A stretch of 64,000 nucleotides of DNA from Propionimicrobium sp. PCR01-08-3 (lineage in GTDB: Bacteria; Actinomycetota; Actinomycetes; Propionibacteriales; Propionibacteriaceae). Shown here piece by piece: positions 1 to 8,419 of this stretch; positions within the stretch are counted from its first letter, which is position 1; every line of letters starts with the position of its first letter. The notes below the pieces were generated by a model. The model had not been told where the DNA came from, ran no database searches, and saw only the letters and a list, made by a program, of their open reading frames with translations. Both the position numbers and the translations under genes were made by a program. The stretch spans positions 2,249,482 to 2,313,481 of the forward strand of contig NZ_CP127390.1 of NCBI RefSeq assembly GCF_030286045.1, given 5' to 3'.

Positions 1-2
1 TG

Positions 3-437
3 GGCGTGCTGACCCTGATCGCCCTGATGTCGGGCGTGGGTGTCGGCGCCCCGCTCGCGGCGCTGGCGGTCCTCGCCCTGCCGTCGATACTCGCCGGCGC
101 CTATGCCGGTATCGATGCGATTCCCGCGACCACGATCGATGCTGCCCGCGCGCAGGGCATGAGCGGCTGGCAGCTGCTCACCAAGGTGGAGATTCCGCTG
201 GGCCTGCCCCAATTGATCGGTGGTCTCCGCTCGGCGACCCTGCAGGTGATCGCGACCGCCACCCTGGTCGCCTACGTCGGCGGCGGCGGGTTGGGCCGCT
301 ACCTCTTCCTCGGGCTGAAGACGCAGGACTATCCGCAGATGCTGGCCGCGTCCATTCTTGCTGTGGCTCTTGCGATCATCGGCGAGCTCGGCTTCGCCGG
401 GCTCAGCACAGGGTTGCGCCGACTGCTTCGCCGCTGA
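3..437 (+). CDS. Osmoprotectant (glycine betaine/choline-type) ABC permease, 5' partial
   Basis: The gene is cut by the left edge of the window. The reading frame is open from base 3 and about 144 C-terminal residues are visible. The segment is hydrophobic and contains the permease EAA-type loop (about residues 40-70: a GIDAIPATTIDAARAQGMSG stretch followed by KVEIPLGLPQLIGGLR), which docks on the ATPase. This is typical of the ProW/OpuCB family for quaternary ammonium osmoprotectants. The matching substrate-binding lipoprotein lies at 1634-2545, after an intervening sugar kinase gene, so the ATPase and any second permease are expected upstream of the window. Substrate is inferred from the family and the binding protein. 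Confidence 0.85.
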   Translation, partial: GVLTLIALMSGVGVGAPLAALAVLALPSILAGAYAGIDAIPATTIDAARAQGMSGWQLLTKVEIPLGLPQLIGGLRSATLQVIATATLVAYVGGGGLGRYLFLGLKTQDYPQMLAASILAVALAIIGELGFAGLSTGLRRLLRR

Positions 438-605
438 CCGCAGGCTGCGGCCATCGGTCCGGTGGCCGGATACGCTCCGGTGAGCAGCGCTACTCAGTCC
501 GCTTTGGCCGGCGGCACTCCCTGTTCATCACCGCTCGGCGACAAGCATGCGCTTTGGCATGACGATGGAAGATCCGGCCGGGCGTCCGCCCGGTACCCTG
601 GTCGA

Positions 606-1529
606 GTGAATGAGCACCAGGTTTATGTCGTCGGCAGCATCAATCAGGATCTGCTGATCAGCACCTCGGTTTATCCCAAGCTCGGAGAGACCGTGCACGG
701 CAATGCCGTCGCGCACGATGCCGGCGGCAAGGGCGCCAACCAGGCAGTCGCCGCAGCCCGGCTGGGAGCGTCCACTCGTTTTGTCGGATGCGTTGGGGAC
801 GACGAATTCGGCCCGGTGATGGCCAACAATCTCCGCTTCCATGGCGTCGACACCACCCATGTGGACGAAGTGAGCGGGCTGAACACCGGTCTCGCTGTCG
901 TCACCCGCACCGATTCGGGCCAAAACGCCATCATCGTCATCGAAGGAGCAAACGGCGCGGTCGATGAGGAACGGGTCGAAGCGGGGCTCGCCGAGTTGCG
1001 GACCGGCGACATCGTCGTCCTACAGCTAGAGATACCGACACCGTCGGTGATCGCCGCGCTGGCGATCGCGCATCGGCGCGGCGCGATGACCATCTTCAAC
1101 GCTGCGCCCGCCGCCCCGGTCGCCGAGCTACTGCCCGATGTCGATCTTCTCGTCGTGAACGAGTTCGAAGCGATCACCGTTGCGGGCCTGCCCGAGCAGC
1201 CCGGCCAGGACTACGCGGCGATCGCCCGGCTGCTTGCCGACCAGTACGCGGTCAATGTGATCATCACGCTCGGCGCCGAGGGTTCCTGGCTGGCCGCCGA
1301 GGGCACGGTTTCCAAAATCGATTCCTACCCGGTCACTCCGGTGGATTCGACCGGCGCGGGAGACACCTTCGTCGGAGCATTGGCCTCGCTACTGGCCCAG
1401 GGATACGAGCTTGAGCGTGCCGCCGGGTTGGCCAGTGCGGCCGGCGCCCATGCCTGCTTGAAGGTGGGCGCGCAGGCCGGAGCCCCCACCAAAGCGGAAC
1501 TGGCTGCTGCCTTCGGTATCACGCAGTGA
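606..1529 (+). CDS. rbsK: Ribokinase-like PfkB-family sugar kinase
   Basis: This cytoplasmic kinase would phosphorylate ribose or a related sugar with ATP. Both PfkB signatures are present: GGKGANQAVAAARLG near residue 40 and DSTGAGDTFVGALA near residue 250, which carries the catalytic Asp and anion hole. I chose the GTG at 606 because it gives a 307-residue protein starting right before the first strand (VYVVGSINQD), the usual ribokinase length; the open frame runs further upstream but that part does not look like protein. No strong ribosome binding site precedes the GTG. It sits between two osmoprotectant transporter genes, a context that does not explain its role. No rbs transporter is nearby, so the substrate is uncertain. 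Confidence 0.82.
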   Translation: MNEHQVYVVGSINQDLLISTSVYPKLGETVHGNAVAHDAGGKGANQAVAAARLGASTRFVGCVGDDEFGPVMANNLRFHGVDTTHVDEVSGLNTGLAVVTRTDSGQNAIIVIEGANGAVDEERVEAGLAELRTGDIVVLQLEIPTPSVIAALAIAHRRGAMTIFNAAPAAPVAELLPDVDLLVVNEFEAITVAGLPEQPGQDYAAIARLLADQYAVNVIITLGAEGSWLAAEGTVSKIDSYPVTPVDSTGAGDTFVGALASLLAQGYELERAAGLASAAGAHACLKVGAQAGAPTKAELAAAFGITQ

Positions 1530-1633
1530 CGTGCGCGTTCTCCACTGGTGAACAGGACGCGGCATTTTTCGTGCCCGCATTTTTTGTCACAGGGACGCGT
1601 TAGCGTTGCAAGAAGTCAACCAAGGAGGGCCCG

Positions 1634-2545
1634 ATGAAGAAACTCCCCGCATTGTTGAGCGCTGTGTTGCTCGCGCTGACGCTGGCCGCTTGTGGGTCGG
1701 ACGATCCACTCGATGATTCCGGAGGATCCGCCTCATCAGGTGACGGTCAAACCCTCGTCATCGGATCGCAGCAGTACTACTCGAACGAGATCATCGCAGA
1801 GCTCTATGCGCAGGCGCTGGAGGCCGACGGCTACCAGGTTGATCGTCAATACCAGATCGGTCAGCGCGAGGTTTACATGCCCGAGCTTGAATCCGGCTCC
1901 ATCGATCTTCTTCCCGAATACACCGGAAATCTTCTGCAATACATCGACGAGTCGAAAGCCACCGGCACTTCGGATGAAGTCCTCGCCGCGTTGAGCGATT
2001 CGCTGCCCGACGGTCTGCGCGCACTCGACATCGCAGAGGCGACCGATCAGGATTCCTACACGGTGACCCGCGCAACCGCCGACGAGTACGGGCTGGAGTC
2101 GATCGCTGACCTGGCCAAACTCCCCCAGCCGGTGACGATCGGCGCGAACTCCGAATTCGAGACCCGCCCCTACGGCATTCCGGGTCTGAAAGAGGTCTAC
2201 GGGGTGGAGGGCAGCCTGACCCCCATTGAGGACTCCGGTTCCGCGTTGACCGTGAAGGCCCTGACCGACGGCACCGTGCAGGTTGCCGATATCTATTCGT
2301 CGAGCCCGGCGATTGCGGCCAATGATCTGGTGGGGTTGAGCGATCCCGAGGCGCTTATCCTGCCGCAGAACGTGGTTCCGATCGCGTCCGATGCTGTGGA
2401 CGACGACGCTGCGGCGGTGATCAACAAGGTCACGGCCGAACTCAGCTTGGACGATCTGATCGCACTCAATCAGCGAAGTGTGGACGATCAGCTTCCGTCG
2501 TCACAGATCGCCTCTGATTGGCTCACCGAGAAAGGACTGATCTGA
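1634..2545 (+). CDS. Osmoprotectant ABC transporter substrate-binding lipoprotein
   Basis: The protein begins with a lipoprotein signal peptide ending in the lipobox LAAC, giving lipidated Cys20, followed by a short acidic/Ser/Gly linker. The mature part (about 60-300) matches the OpuCC/OsmF/ProX-like fold for quaternary amines, with the opening strand TLVIGSQQYYSNEIIAELYAQ and the later ELLPEYTGNLLQYI-like motif (here DLLPEYTGNLLQYI). Such proteins capture glycine betaine, choline or carnitine outside the membrane and deliver them to the permease, here encoded at 3-437. AAGGAGGG lies just before the ATG. The next gene overlaps its stop codon by one base, suggesting co-transcription. The exact ligand cannot be read from the sequence. 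Confidence 0.88.
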   Translation: MKKLPALLSAVLLALTLAACGSDDPLDDSGGSASSGDGQTLVIGSQQYYSNEIIAELYAQALEADGYQVDRQYQIGQREVYMPELESGSIDLLPEYTGNLLQYIDESKATGTSDEVLAALSDSLPDGLRALDIAEATDQDSYTVTRATADEYGLESIADLAKLPQPVTIGANSEFETRPYGIPGLKEVYGVEGSLTPIEDSGSALTVKALTDGTVQVADIYSSSPAIAANDLVGLSDPEALILPQNVVPIASDAVDDDAAAVINKVTAELSLDDLIALNQRSVDDQLPSSQIASDWLTEKGLI

Positions 2546-3051
2546 TGCATGCTCTGGACATCCTGCGGGACGGCTTCGGACGCGTCGCGGAGGAATTGCC
2601 CACCTCGATCGAGGGGTTGAGCGCCCGGCAATTGCTCTGGCAGCCCGCTCCCGAAGCGAACCACATCGCCTGGCTGGCGTGGCACATCGGGCGCTGCGAG
2701 GACGCCCAGATGGCGCCGATCGGTAAGCGTCCGCAGGTTTACTCGCAATCCGGCTGGGAAGAGCGGTTCGCGCTTCCCTATGAACCCGGCGCGATGGGTT
2801 ATGGGCAGACGGCCGAGCAGGTTCGCGCGTTCTGCCTCGACGATCCGGCGTTGTTGAGCGACTACTATGACGCGGTTCATCAGGCGACGCTGCAGATCCT
2901 GGACGGGTTGAGCGATGATGATCTTGACGCCGTTCTTGATGATCCCTTCAAGGTGACGGCGGAGGTGCGTCTGGTCTCGGTCGTCAACGACATCACCCAA
3001 CACCTCGGCCAGATCGGCTATCTGCGGGGGCTCTTGGAGAACAAGTCATGA
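2545..3051 (+). CDS. DinB-like / DUF664 protein
   Basis: A 168-residue all-helical protein of the DinB/YfiT four-helix-bundle superfamily. Conserved histidines that would bind a divalent metal are visible in NHIAWLAWHIGRCED (about residues 36-50) and near the C-terminus in DITQHLGQIGYLRGLL. Some relatives are thiol S-transferases using bacillithiol or mycothiol, but the reaction of this member is unknown. The ATG at 2545 overlaps the TGA of the upstream lipoprotein gene and has an AAAGGA ribosome binding site 8 bases upstream, so I prefer it to the in-frame ATG at 2518. Its stop overlaps the start of the VWA gene (ATGA). No link to osmoprotection is evident. Confidence 0.72.
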   Translation: MHALDILRDGFGRVAEELPTSIEGLSARQLLWQPAPEANHIAWLAWHIGRCEDAQMAPIGKRPQVYSQSGWEERFALPYEPGAMGYGQTAEQVRAFCLDDPALLSDYYDAVHQATLQILDGLSDDDLDAVLDDPFKVTAEVRLVSVVNDITQHLGQIGYLRGLLENKS

Positions 3052-3704
3052 CCAACCCGAACCTCACCTATATTCAGGCGATCATCGATCGTTCCGGTTC
3101 GATGCAGTCCATCCGCAGCGACGCCGAGGGCGGATTCGACGCGTTCATCGCCGAGCAGCGCAAGCTGCCGGGTGAATGCCTGGTCTCGCTGGCCCGGTTC
3201 GACGACAAGTACGAGGTCGGCTACCAAGATCTGCCGCTCGCCGAGGTCCCGCCGCTCGAGATCATCCCTCGCGGCACGACCGCAATGCTCGATGCGATCG
3301 GACGCACGGTCAATGAGCTCGGCGCCAGGCTCGCAGCGCTTTCCGAAGATCGGCGTCCGGCCACGGTGGTCGTCGCGATCGTTACCGACGGGCTGGAGAA
3401 CGCCTCCCGCGAGTTCAGCTACCCGGTCGTCCGCCAGATGATCACCACCCAAGAACAGACCTACTCCTGGACGTTCCTCTATCTCGGCGCCGACCAGGAT
3501 GCCATCGAGCAGGGTGCCAAGATGGGCATCGCCGCCGACTATTCGCTGAGCTACGCCCGCGCCAACAGTTCGGACGCCTATCAGGCCGCATCCGGATCGA
3601 TCAGCAGGCTTCGCTCGGCAATGGCCAGCGGAGCGGACGGAGCCGCCGCCAAGAAGGCGGCAGCTTTCAGCGATGAGGAACGTAACAAGTCGGGCGGTGC
3701 TTAA
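3048..3704 (+). CDS. VWA-domain protein (von Willebrand factor type A)
   Basis: A 218-residue cytoplasmic protein consisting almost entirely of a VWA domain. The metal-ion-dependent adhesion site motif DRSGS is at residues 14-18, the conserved Thr is in RGTTAMLDAIG (about residue 75), and an Asp follows in IVTDGLENAS. It has no signal peptide or membrane segment, as in phage- or stress-related cytoplasmic VWA proteins that act as metal-dependent protein-interaction modules. The start overlaps the upstream DinB-like stop by 4 bases. The C-terminus is Ala/Lys rich and ends 13 bases from the convergent larC stop. The partner and role are unknown. Confidence 0.75.
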   Translation: MTNPNLTYIQAIIDRSGSMQSIRSDAEGGFDAFIAEQRKLPGECLVSLARFDDKYEVGYQDLPLAEVPPLEIIPRGTTAMLDAIGRTVNELGARLAALSEDRRPATVVVAIVTDGLENASREFSYPVVRQMITTQEQTYSWTFLYLGADQDAIEQGAKMGIAADYSLSYARANSSDAYQAASGSISRLRSAMASGADGAAAKKAAAFSDEERNKSGGA

Positions 3705-3717
3705 TCCCACGTCAGTG

Positions 3718-5187
3718 TCACGGAACGGCGCGACGGACCTCCTCCAAGCTGATGTGCTCGCGCTCGGCGATGGCCGCGAGATCTTCGTGCTCGGGTTTGC
3801 GGCGCTCGACCCCGTATCCGGCGGCGACCTTGACGTGTACCGGCCCGAACCGTGTTTCGACCGTCTGCTCGGAGCGTTCGAGGGTGTACCGGTGGCAGAT
3901 ATGTTCGCGCACGCCGATGGTCGTTGTGTGCGCGAATATGGTTCTCACTACGACGTCTTTGACCACCGTCGGGCACAGGCAGGTGAGCAGCACACCTGGG
4001 CGTCCCTTCTTCATGCTGACGGCGGTGGTGAAAACTTCGACAGCACCGGCAGCGAAGAGCTTCTGCTGGGCGTAGGCGATCGCCTCTCCGGTCATGTCGT
4101 CCAGGTTGCAGCTGAGTTCAACGACCTCATCGGTCGAGCCGGTGGTCGTGAGATCGACATCGTCGACATCAGTAACGGTCGCTTCTGCCCGATCGCTGCC
4201 GCCGGTACCCAGCCGAATAGCATCACCGGCACCAGGCCCGTCCGTATTGTCGGTGACGGGCTTTGCGTCTGCCGGCCCCTGCTTCCCGGCATCCGGGTCA
4301 GCTACTTCCCCCAGCAATGCGCGGACGCAATTCGCGGCCTCGAAATCTTTGGTGCCCATCCCGTAGCCCGCAGCGGTGACGCGCATCGGCGGCATGGTGG
4401 CCACGAATTCGTCCACGAAGTGCTTGATCAGCGCGGCCCCCGTGGGAGTGCACAGTTCGCCGCGAATGGTGCCGCCATAAACGGGAATGCCTCGCAGCAG
4501 TCGCTCGGTTGCCGGTGCCGGCACCGGGACGATGCCATGCGCGCAACGAACCTTTCCGCTGCCCACATTCAGTGACGAGGCCAGCACCCGACGGGGCTCG
4601 AGCCAGCTCATCAGCACGCTGCATCCGACGATGTCGGCGATGGCGTCCAGCTCCCCCACTTCGTGGAAGTGCACCTGGTCGACCGGCATGCCGTGCACCG
4701 CAGACTCCGCGTCGGCGAGCAGCGAGTAAACGGCGATCGCGTCGGTGCGGGCCCGGTCGCCGATCGCGAGCGTCGAGATCAGTTCGACGATGTGCGGGTA
4801 GCTGGTGTGCGAGTGATGGTGATGGTGCGCGTCGCCCTCGTCCGGAGCCTCTCCCGGGTGGCCATGACGGTGGTGGTGATCATCATGATCATGAGGCCGC
4901 TGTTCCGTGGCGTCCATGACGCGGCCGCGCTCAGGCATGTCGGCGGCGGCCACATGGTCGTCCACGTCGAGGCTTTGTTCGTGCTCGCCGTTCACCTGCA
5001 CATCCACGTGCGTACCGGTGATTCCACACTTCACACTCGGCTCGGCCTCGACCGTAACTCCGCGCAGCCCGAGCCCGTTCATCAACCGCAAGAACTCGTC
5101 GCGCCGCTCGGGCATCAGCTCCAGCAGGGCAGCGGTCAGCATGTCGCCGGCCGCACCCATGCCGAGATCCAGATAGAGCGTCTTCAC
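3718..5187 (-). CDS. larC: LarC, nickel insertion protein for nickel-pincer nucleotide cofactor
   Basis: LarC is a CTP-dependent cyclometallase that inserts nickel into pyridinium-3,5-bisthiocarboxylic acid mononucleotide, making the nickel-pincer cofactor of lactate racemase and related enzymes. Visible marks are the N-terminal LYLDLGMGAAGDML, the HFHEVGELDAIADIVG motif near residue 175, and VELSCNLDDMTGEAIAYAQQ starting the C-terminal half. A striking His/Asp-rich metal-binding stretch covers about residues 99-132, and a low-complexity acidic linker joins the halves. In Lactobacillus plantarum larC1/larC2 need a programmed frameshift; here one 489-residue frame encodes both. GTG 5187 overlaps the larB stop (GTGA), so larB-larC are translationally coupled. 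larE and larA are not in the window. Confidence 0.9.
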   Translation of the reverse strand: MKTLYLDLGMGAAGDMLTAALLELMPERRDEFLRLMNGLGLRGVTVEAEPSVKCGITGTHVDVQVNGEHEQSLDVDDHVAAADMPERGRVMDATEQRPHDHDDHHHRHGHPGEAPDEGDAHHHHHSHTSYPHIVELISTLAIGDRARTDAIAVYSLLADAESAVHGMPVDQVHFHEVGELDAIADIVGCSVLMSWLEPRRVLASSLNVGSGKVRCAHGIVPVPAPATERLLRGIPVYGGTIRGELCTPTGAALIKHFVDEFVATMPPMRVTAAGYGMGTKDFEAANCVRALLGEVADPDAGKQGPADAKPVTDNTDGPGAGDAIRLGTGGSDRAEATVTDVDDVDLTTTGSTDEVVELSCNLDDMTGEAIAYAQQKLFAAGAVEVFTTAVSMKKGRPGVLLTCLCPTVVKDVVVRTIFAHTTTIGVREHICHRYTLERSEQTVETRFGPVHVKVAAGYGVERRKPEHEDLAAIAEREHISLEEVRRAVP

Positions 5188-5966
5188 TTCTTCACTCCCA
5201 GGTGATTGATCATGCTGGCCAGATAGCCGGCCCCGAATCCATTGTCGATGTTCACGACGCTGACCCCGCTCGCGCACGAATTCAGCATGGTCAGCAAAGC
5301 GGCAAGGCCGCCGAAGGAGGCGCCGTAACCGATGCTGGTGGGAACAGCGATCACCGGGCAATCGGCCAGCCCCGCGATCACGCTTGCCAGCGCGCCTTCC
5401 ATGCCGGCCAGCGCGATGATGACCGACGCCTCCATGATCTCGTCGGTGTGCGCGAGCAGCCGGTGCAAGCCTGCTACACCGACGTCGTAGAGCCGGACGA
5501 CATCGTTGCCCAGCGCCTCTGCGGTCACCGCGGCCTCCTCGGCGACGGCTTGATCGCTGGTGCCGCCGGTGGCCACCACGATCTTCCCCACACCGTCCGG
5601 GATGGGCAGCACGCCGGCGACGGCGATGCGCGCCTCGGGAAAGTATCGAAAGCCGACCTGCTCGCCTGTGCTTTGTTCGAGTTGGAGAGCTGGTTCGAGG
5701 TCGAAGCGTGTCACGATCACGGTGTGCTGACCGGCGTCCAACAGTGCCGCCGTGATCTGCTGCACCTGCTCGGAGGTTTTCCCCGCGCCATAAACGATTT
5801 CGGGAATGCCCTGCCGAAGGCCACGGTGCAGATCGAGCTTGGCGAATCCGAGGTCTTCGATCGGCGCTTGCCGCAGAGATTGCACCGCGTCGTCGACCGA
5901 TATCTCGCCATCGGCGACCTGCTGCAGCAATCGAGTGGTCTCCCGTTGATCCACTGCCCCACCCAT
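5184..5966 (-). CDS. larB: LarB, pyridinium-3,5-biscarboxylic acid mononucleotide synthase
   Basis: LarB carboxylates and hydrolyses nicotinic acid adenine dinucleotide in the first step of nickel-pincer cofactor synthesis. The C-terminal half carries the AIR-carboxylase-like (PurE-like) signatures ALAGMEGALASVIAGL, PTSIGYGASFGGLAAL and the Cys-containing LNSCASGVSVVNIDNGFGAG; the Cys is the position that forms the covalent intermediate in the family. The ATG at 5966 gives 260 residues, near the family length of about 250. A longer frame reaches 6179 but its extra N-terminus is Arg/Ser rich and unlike LarB. The gene is followed by larC with a 4-base overlap and lies 139 bases downstream of a separate SDR gene. 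Confidence 0.9.
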   Translation of the reverse strand: MGGAVDQRETTRLLQQVADGEISVDDAVQSLRQAPIEDLGFAKLDLHRGLRQGIPEIVYGAGKTSEQVQQITAALLDAGQHTVIVTRFDLEPALQLEQSTGEQVGFRYFPEARIAVAGVLPIPDGVGKIVVATGGTSDQAVAEEAAVTAEALGNDVVRLYDVGVAGLHRLLAHTDEIMEASVIIALAGMEGALASVIAGLADCPVIAVPTSIGYGASFGGLAALLTMLNSCASGVSVVNIDNGFGAGYLASMINHLGVKK

Positions 5967-6105
5967 TCTTCGACTTCTTGGACGCTCGCCGGCCACCTCG
6001 AACGATACCCGGGGCCGCGAAAGCACCGGATCAGTTGTCCAGTCCATCGCTCGACGGACTGCCCTCCGTGAGGTGCCCGGGCTCCGCGCCGCGACGACGG
6101 TGCCG

Positions 6106-6816
6106 CTAAGGTCTCTCAGACCTGGGCAGCCCCGATGGACGCACGGCGACCGACTCGACAGTGGCGTCCTCGCTCGCATCCAACGCCAACTTGACGGCGG
6201 CTGCGATCGATGACGGCTTCAGGTACTTCTCTGGCTGGTATTCGTGCCCGAGTCGCTCCTGAATCTGCCTTTGCATGTCGGTGTCGACGCGTCCGGGATG
6301 AATGGAGGTGACCCGCAGGCGCCCGCGTTCCTCTTCGCGCAATGCGTCGGTGAAGGCCCGCAATGCGAATTTGGACGCCGAGTATGGCCCGTTTCCGGGG
6401 TTGGAGGTGAACCCGGAACCTGAGTTGATGGCCACCACGTGACCGCGGGAGGCGCGCAATAACGGCAGCAGCATTCGTGTCAGGTCGGCGACTGCCACGA
6501 CGTTGAGTTCGAACTGGTGTGCCCATTGCTCGCGCGATGTCTCCTCGACCGTCGATCCTTCGCTGACGCCGGCCGAATGGACGACAGCGTTCAGCCGGTC
6601 TAATTGCGCTACTGCGGCCCCAACGGCAGTTGGATCGGTCAGATCCGCAACAAAGGGCGCCGCGTCCGGAAGCGCATCGACGGCCGGCTGAACCGACTCG
6701 AGACGGGTACCGCCGACCAGGATCCGCCATTCGCCGGCGAGAGCGTCGGCTATTGCTCGTCCGATGCCCCGGCTCGCGCCTGTGATGAGTACGACTGGTC
6801 GTTCGATTGTGCTCAT
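6106..6816 (-). CDS. Short-chain dehydrogenase/reductase (SDR)
   Basis: A 236-residue classical SDR. The nucleotide-binding glycine motif is LITGASRGIGRAIA at about residues 10-23, VVHSAGVS replaces the NAG motif, the catalytic Ser lies in INSGSG (about 132) and the Tyr/Lys pair is in YSASKFALR (about 145-153). It would carry out NAD(P)-dependent oxidation or reduction of an alcohol/ketone; the substrate cannot be deduced. The ATG at 6816 is preceded by an AGGA-like site. It is transcribed toward larB but separated by a 139-base gap, so membership in a larBC operon is possible but unsupported. Its 5' end faces the tRNA promoter region. Confidence 0.85.
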   Translation of the reverse strand: MSTIERPVVLITGASRGIGRAIADALAGEWRILVGGTRLESVQPAVDALPDAAPFVADLTDPTAVGAAVAQLDRLNAVVHSAGVSEGSTVEETSREQWAHQFELNVVAVADLTRMLLPLLRASRGHVVAINSGSGFTSNPGNGPYSASKFALRAFTDALREEERGRLRVTSIHPGRVDTDMQRQIQERLGHEYQPEKYLKPSSIAAAVKLALDASEDATVESVAVRPSGLPRSERP

Positions 6817-6963
6817 GGATCCATCCTAGGAGAGCCGCCAGCGGAAGGCGGTGCCGGCGACAACGCCATACTCGTCCGGGGCGATGCTCGAGGACGAAAC
6901 TAGCCATCAAAGTGGCACTGACAAGCGCTCATTTCCGAAGCGAACAGTTGAGGCAGTGCCGTT

Positions 6964-6993
6964 TTGCATTCCGCTCGAAAACCACGCTATAGT
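6964..6993 (+). promoter_or_regulatory. Promoter for the tRNA-Asp/tRNA-Phe unit
   Basis: TTGCAT at 6964-6969 and TATAGT at 6988-6993 are separated by 18 bases, a good match to vegetative sigma factor -35 and -10 elements. The -10 box ends 32 bases before the first base of tRNA-Asp, the expected geometry for a stable RNA promoter. Confidence 0.65.
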
Positions 6994-7025
6994 TTCCGAG
7001 TTGCCTAAACCAGGCAAAGCGATCT

Positions 7026-7102
7026 GGCCCCGTAGCGCAGTTGGTTAGCGCGCCGCCCTGTCACGGCGGAGGTCGCGGGTTCGAGTCCCGTCGGGGTCGC
7101 CA
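7026..7102 (+). tRNA. tRNA-Asp (GTC), CCA encoded
   Basis: A complete cloverleaf can be drawn. The acceptor stem GGCCCCG pairs with CGGGGTC (one G-U), the D arm is GCGC/GCGC, the anticodon arm CCGCC-CTGTCAC-GGCGG holds anticodon GTC, and the T arm GCGGG-TTCGAGT-CCCGT is followed by discriminator G and an encoded CCA (7100-7102). It reads Asp codons. Only one base separates it from tRNA-Phe, so both are probably processed from one transcript driven by the promoter at 6964-6993. Confidence 0.95.
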
Positions 7103-7103
7103 T

Positions 7104-7177
7104 GGCCAGGTAGCTCAGTTGGTAGTAGCGTTCGCCTGAAAAGTGAAAGGTCGGCGGTTCGACCCCGCCCCTGGCCA
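7104..7177 (+). tRNA. tRNA-Phe (GAA), CCA not encoded
   Basis: The acceptor stem GGCCAGG pairs perfectly with CCTGGCC, the anticodon arm TTCGC-CTGAAAA-GTGAA contains GAA (Phe), and the T arm GGCGG-TTCGACC-CCGCC is perfect. The D stem is GCTC against TAGC, leaving a C-U mismatch where a GCTC/GAGC stem is usual. After discriminator A the sequence is CAT, so CCA must be added post-transcriptionally, unlike the neighbouring tRNA-Asp. Confidence 0.92.
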
Positions 7178-7205
7178 CATTTGAGCGGCATAGCCGCGAG
7201 CACCC

Positions 7206-8162
7206 TCAGCGAACGTAAACCTTGAGCCAGCGCGTCATCTCGGCGAAGACCTCGTCGCGCACCGGGTGCGGTGACAGGATCAGATCGTGCATCCCGCCCT
7301 CGATTCTCACCAGCGTCACCACCGGGCCCAGCTTCCAGGCCAACGCCCCTAGTTTCTCCACATCGAGCACCAGATCGACCGACTTCAGCGAGTCGTCCCA
7401 CACCGCGGCGGACAAGTTGCTCCGCGCACTGGTCATCATCAGCACCGGGCAGCCGATGTCGAGCCCGGCGGCCACCTGATGTTGCCCGGCCACGATCGCC
7501 TTCGCCCAGCCCAATCTCGGCACGAAGCCCTTGTTCGATTTGAAGTCGAGATCGTAATCCCATTCGCCATTCATCGAGCTGGAGATGGACTGCGCGTAGA
7601 GCTCGGATTCGCTCGTCGAAATGCCGGAGGTGGGCCGAAGCGCCGCTGCCCCCTCCAAAAGCGGACGCATGGCCCGTAGGCCCAGCCTGGATCCGCTCAT
7701 GTCGAGCCACGGTGAATTCAACACCAGGCCGTTGACGGGCCGATCACTCTGAGCTGCCCACAACGCAGTGATCAATCCGCCGGTTGAATGCCCGGTCAAG
7801 GTGATCAGGTCGTGGCCGTCCTCAGCGATCAGCCGGTAGCTCTCGTCAAGTTCCGCGCTGTAATCGGCCAGGTTCGTGATGTAACCGGCGAACAGGCCTG
7901 GCCGCAGATTGCGTCCATATCGCCGCAGATCCACCGCGTAGAAGTCGAAACCTCGTCTGTCCCAGTAGTCCGCCAAATGAGTCTGGAAGAAGTAGTCGTT
8001 CCACCCGTGTACGTAGAGCACTGCGCGATGATGGTGTGGCTCCTGACGCCGCACCAATGTCGCAGTCAACGGACGATCGGGTTCGCCGTCGGCCAAGATC
8101 GCGTCCTCAAGCTGCCAAGAGCATGCCTGGTAGCCGGGCAACACCCGGTCTTGCGTCCACAC
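7206..8162 (-). CDS. Alpha/beta hydrolase (serine lipase/esterase-like)
   Basis: A 318-residue alpha/beta-hydrolase of the Hydrolase_4/serine aminopeptidase S33 type, similar in layout to monoacylglycerol lipases. The oxyanion-region motif LYVHGWNDYFFQTHLADYW is at about residues 54-72, the nucleophile elbow GHSTGG at about 123-128, an acidic residue lies in the late VDLVLDVE segment, and the likely catalytic His is in GGMHDLILS (about 297). There is no signal peptide. The GTG start at 8162 has GGAGG ten bases upstream. It could cleave a lipid or ester; the substrate is unknown. It converges with the tRNA genes and follows the DUF3073 gene on the same strand with a 26-base gap. Confidence 0.8.
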   Translation of the reverse strand: MWTQDRVLPGYQACSWQLEDAILADGEPDRPLTATLVRRQEPHHHRAVLYVHGWNDYFFQTHLADYWDRRGFDFYAVDLRRYGRNLRPGLFAGYITNLADYSAELDESYRLIAEDGHDLITLTGHSTGGLITALWAAQSDRPVNGLVLNSPWLDMSGSRLGLRAMRPLLEGAAALRPTSGISTSESELYAQSISSSMNGEWDYDLDFKSNKGFVPRLGWAKAIVAGQHQVAAGLDIGCPVLMMTSARSNLSAAVWDDSLKSVDLVLDVEKLGALAWKLGPVVTLVRIEGGMHDLILSPHPVRDEVFAEMTRWLKVYVR

Positions 8163-8188
8163 GATGGGACCTCCACGCGAGGCTGTAT

Positions 8189-8419
8189 TCAGCGACGATC
8201 CTCGTCGTCCTCGGTATCGTCATAGGCGACTGCGTCGTCTTCGTCGTACTGAGCAGCTAGATCGGCGTATTGCTCCGGAATCTCGGAGTAGATGTCCTCT
8301 ACCTTGTTCGAGTCCCCACGGAGCTCTCGCTCGAGTGAAGCCAGATCGGTGTTCACCGAACGATACTTCAGATCGCGAGCTACCTTTGTCTGCTTCGCCT
8401 TTGCACGGCCGCGCCCCAT
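8189..8419 (-). CDS. DUF3073 small conserved actinobacterial protein
   Basis: A 76-residue protein starting MGRGRAKAKQTKVARDLKY, the highly conserved basic N-terminus of DUF3073, followed by an acidic tail rich in Asp/Glu/Tyr. The ATG at 8419 is the family start; the open frame extends upstream but without similarity. DUF3073 genes are commonly found beside purM in Actinomycetota, as here (purM at 8717-9772, same strand). The function is unknown; the basic head and acidic tail suggest nucleic-acid or ribosome association, which is inference only. The 297 bases between it and purM hold no convincing gene. Confidence 0.82.
   Translation of the reverse strand: MGRGRAKAKQTKVARDLKYRSVNTDLASLERELRGDSNKVEDIYSEIPEQYADLAAQYDEDDAVAYDDTEDDEDRR

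Noticed and set aside
3673-4575. Plus-strand frame opposite larC
   Set aside because: Antisense to larC; no recognisable domain or ribosome binding site.
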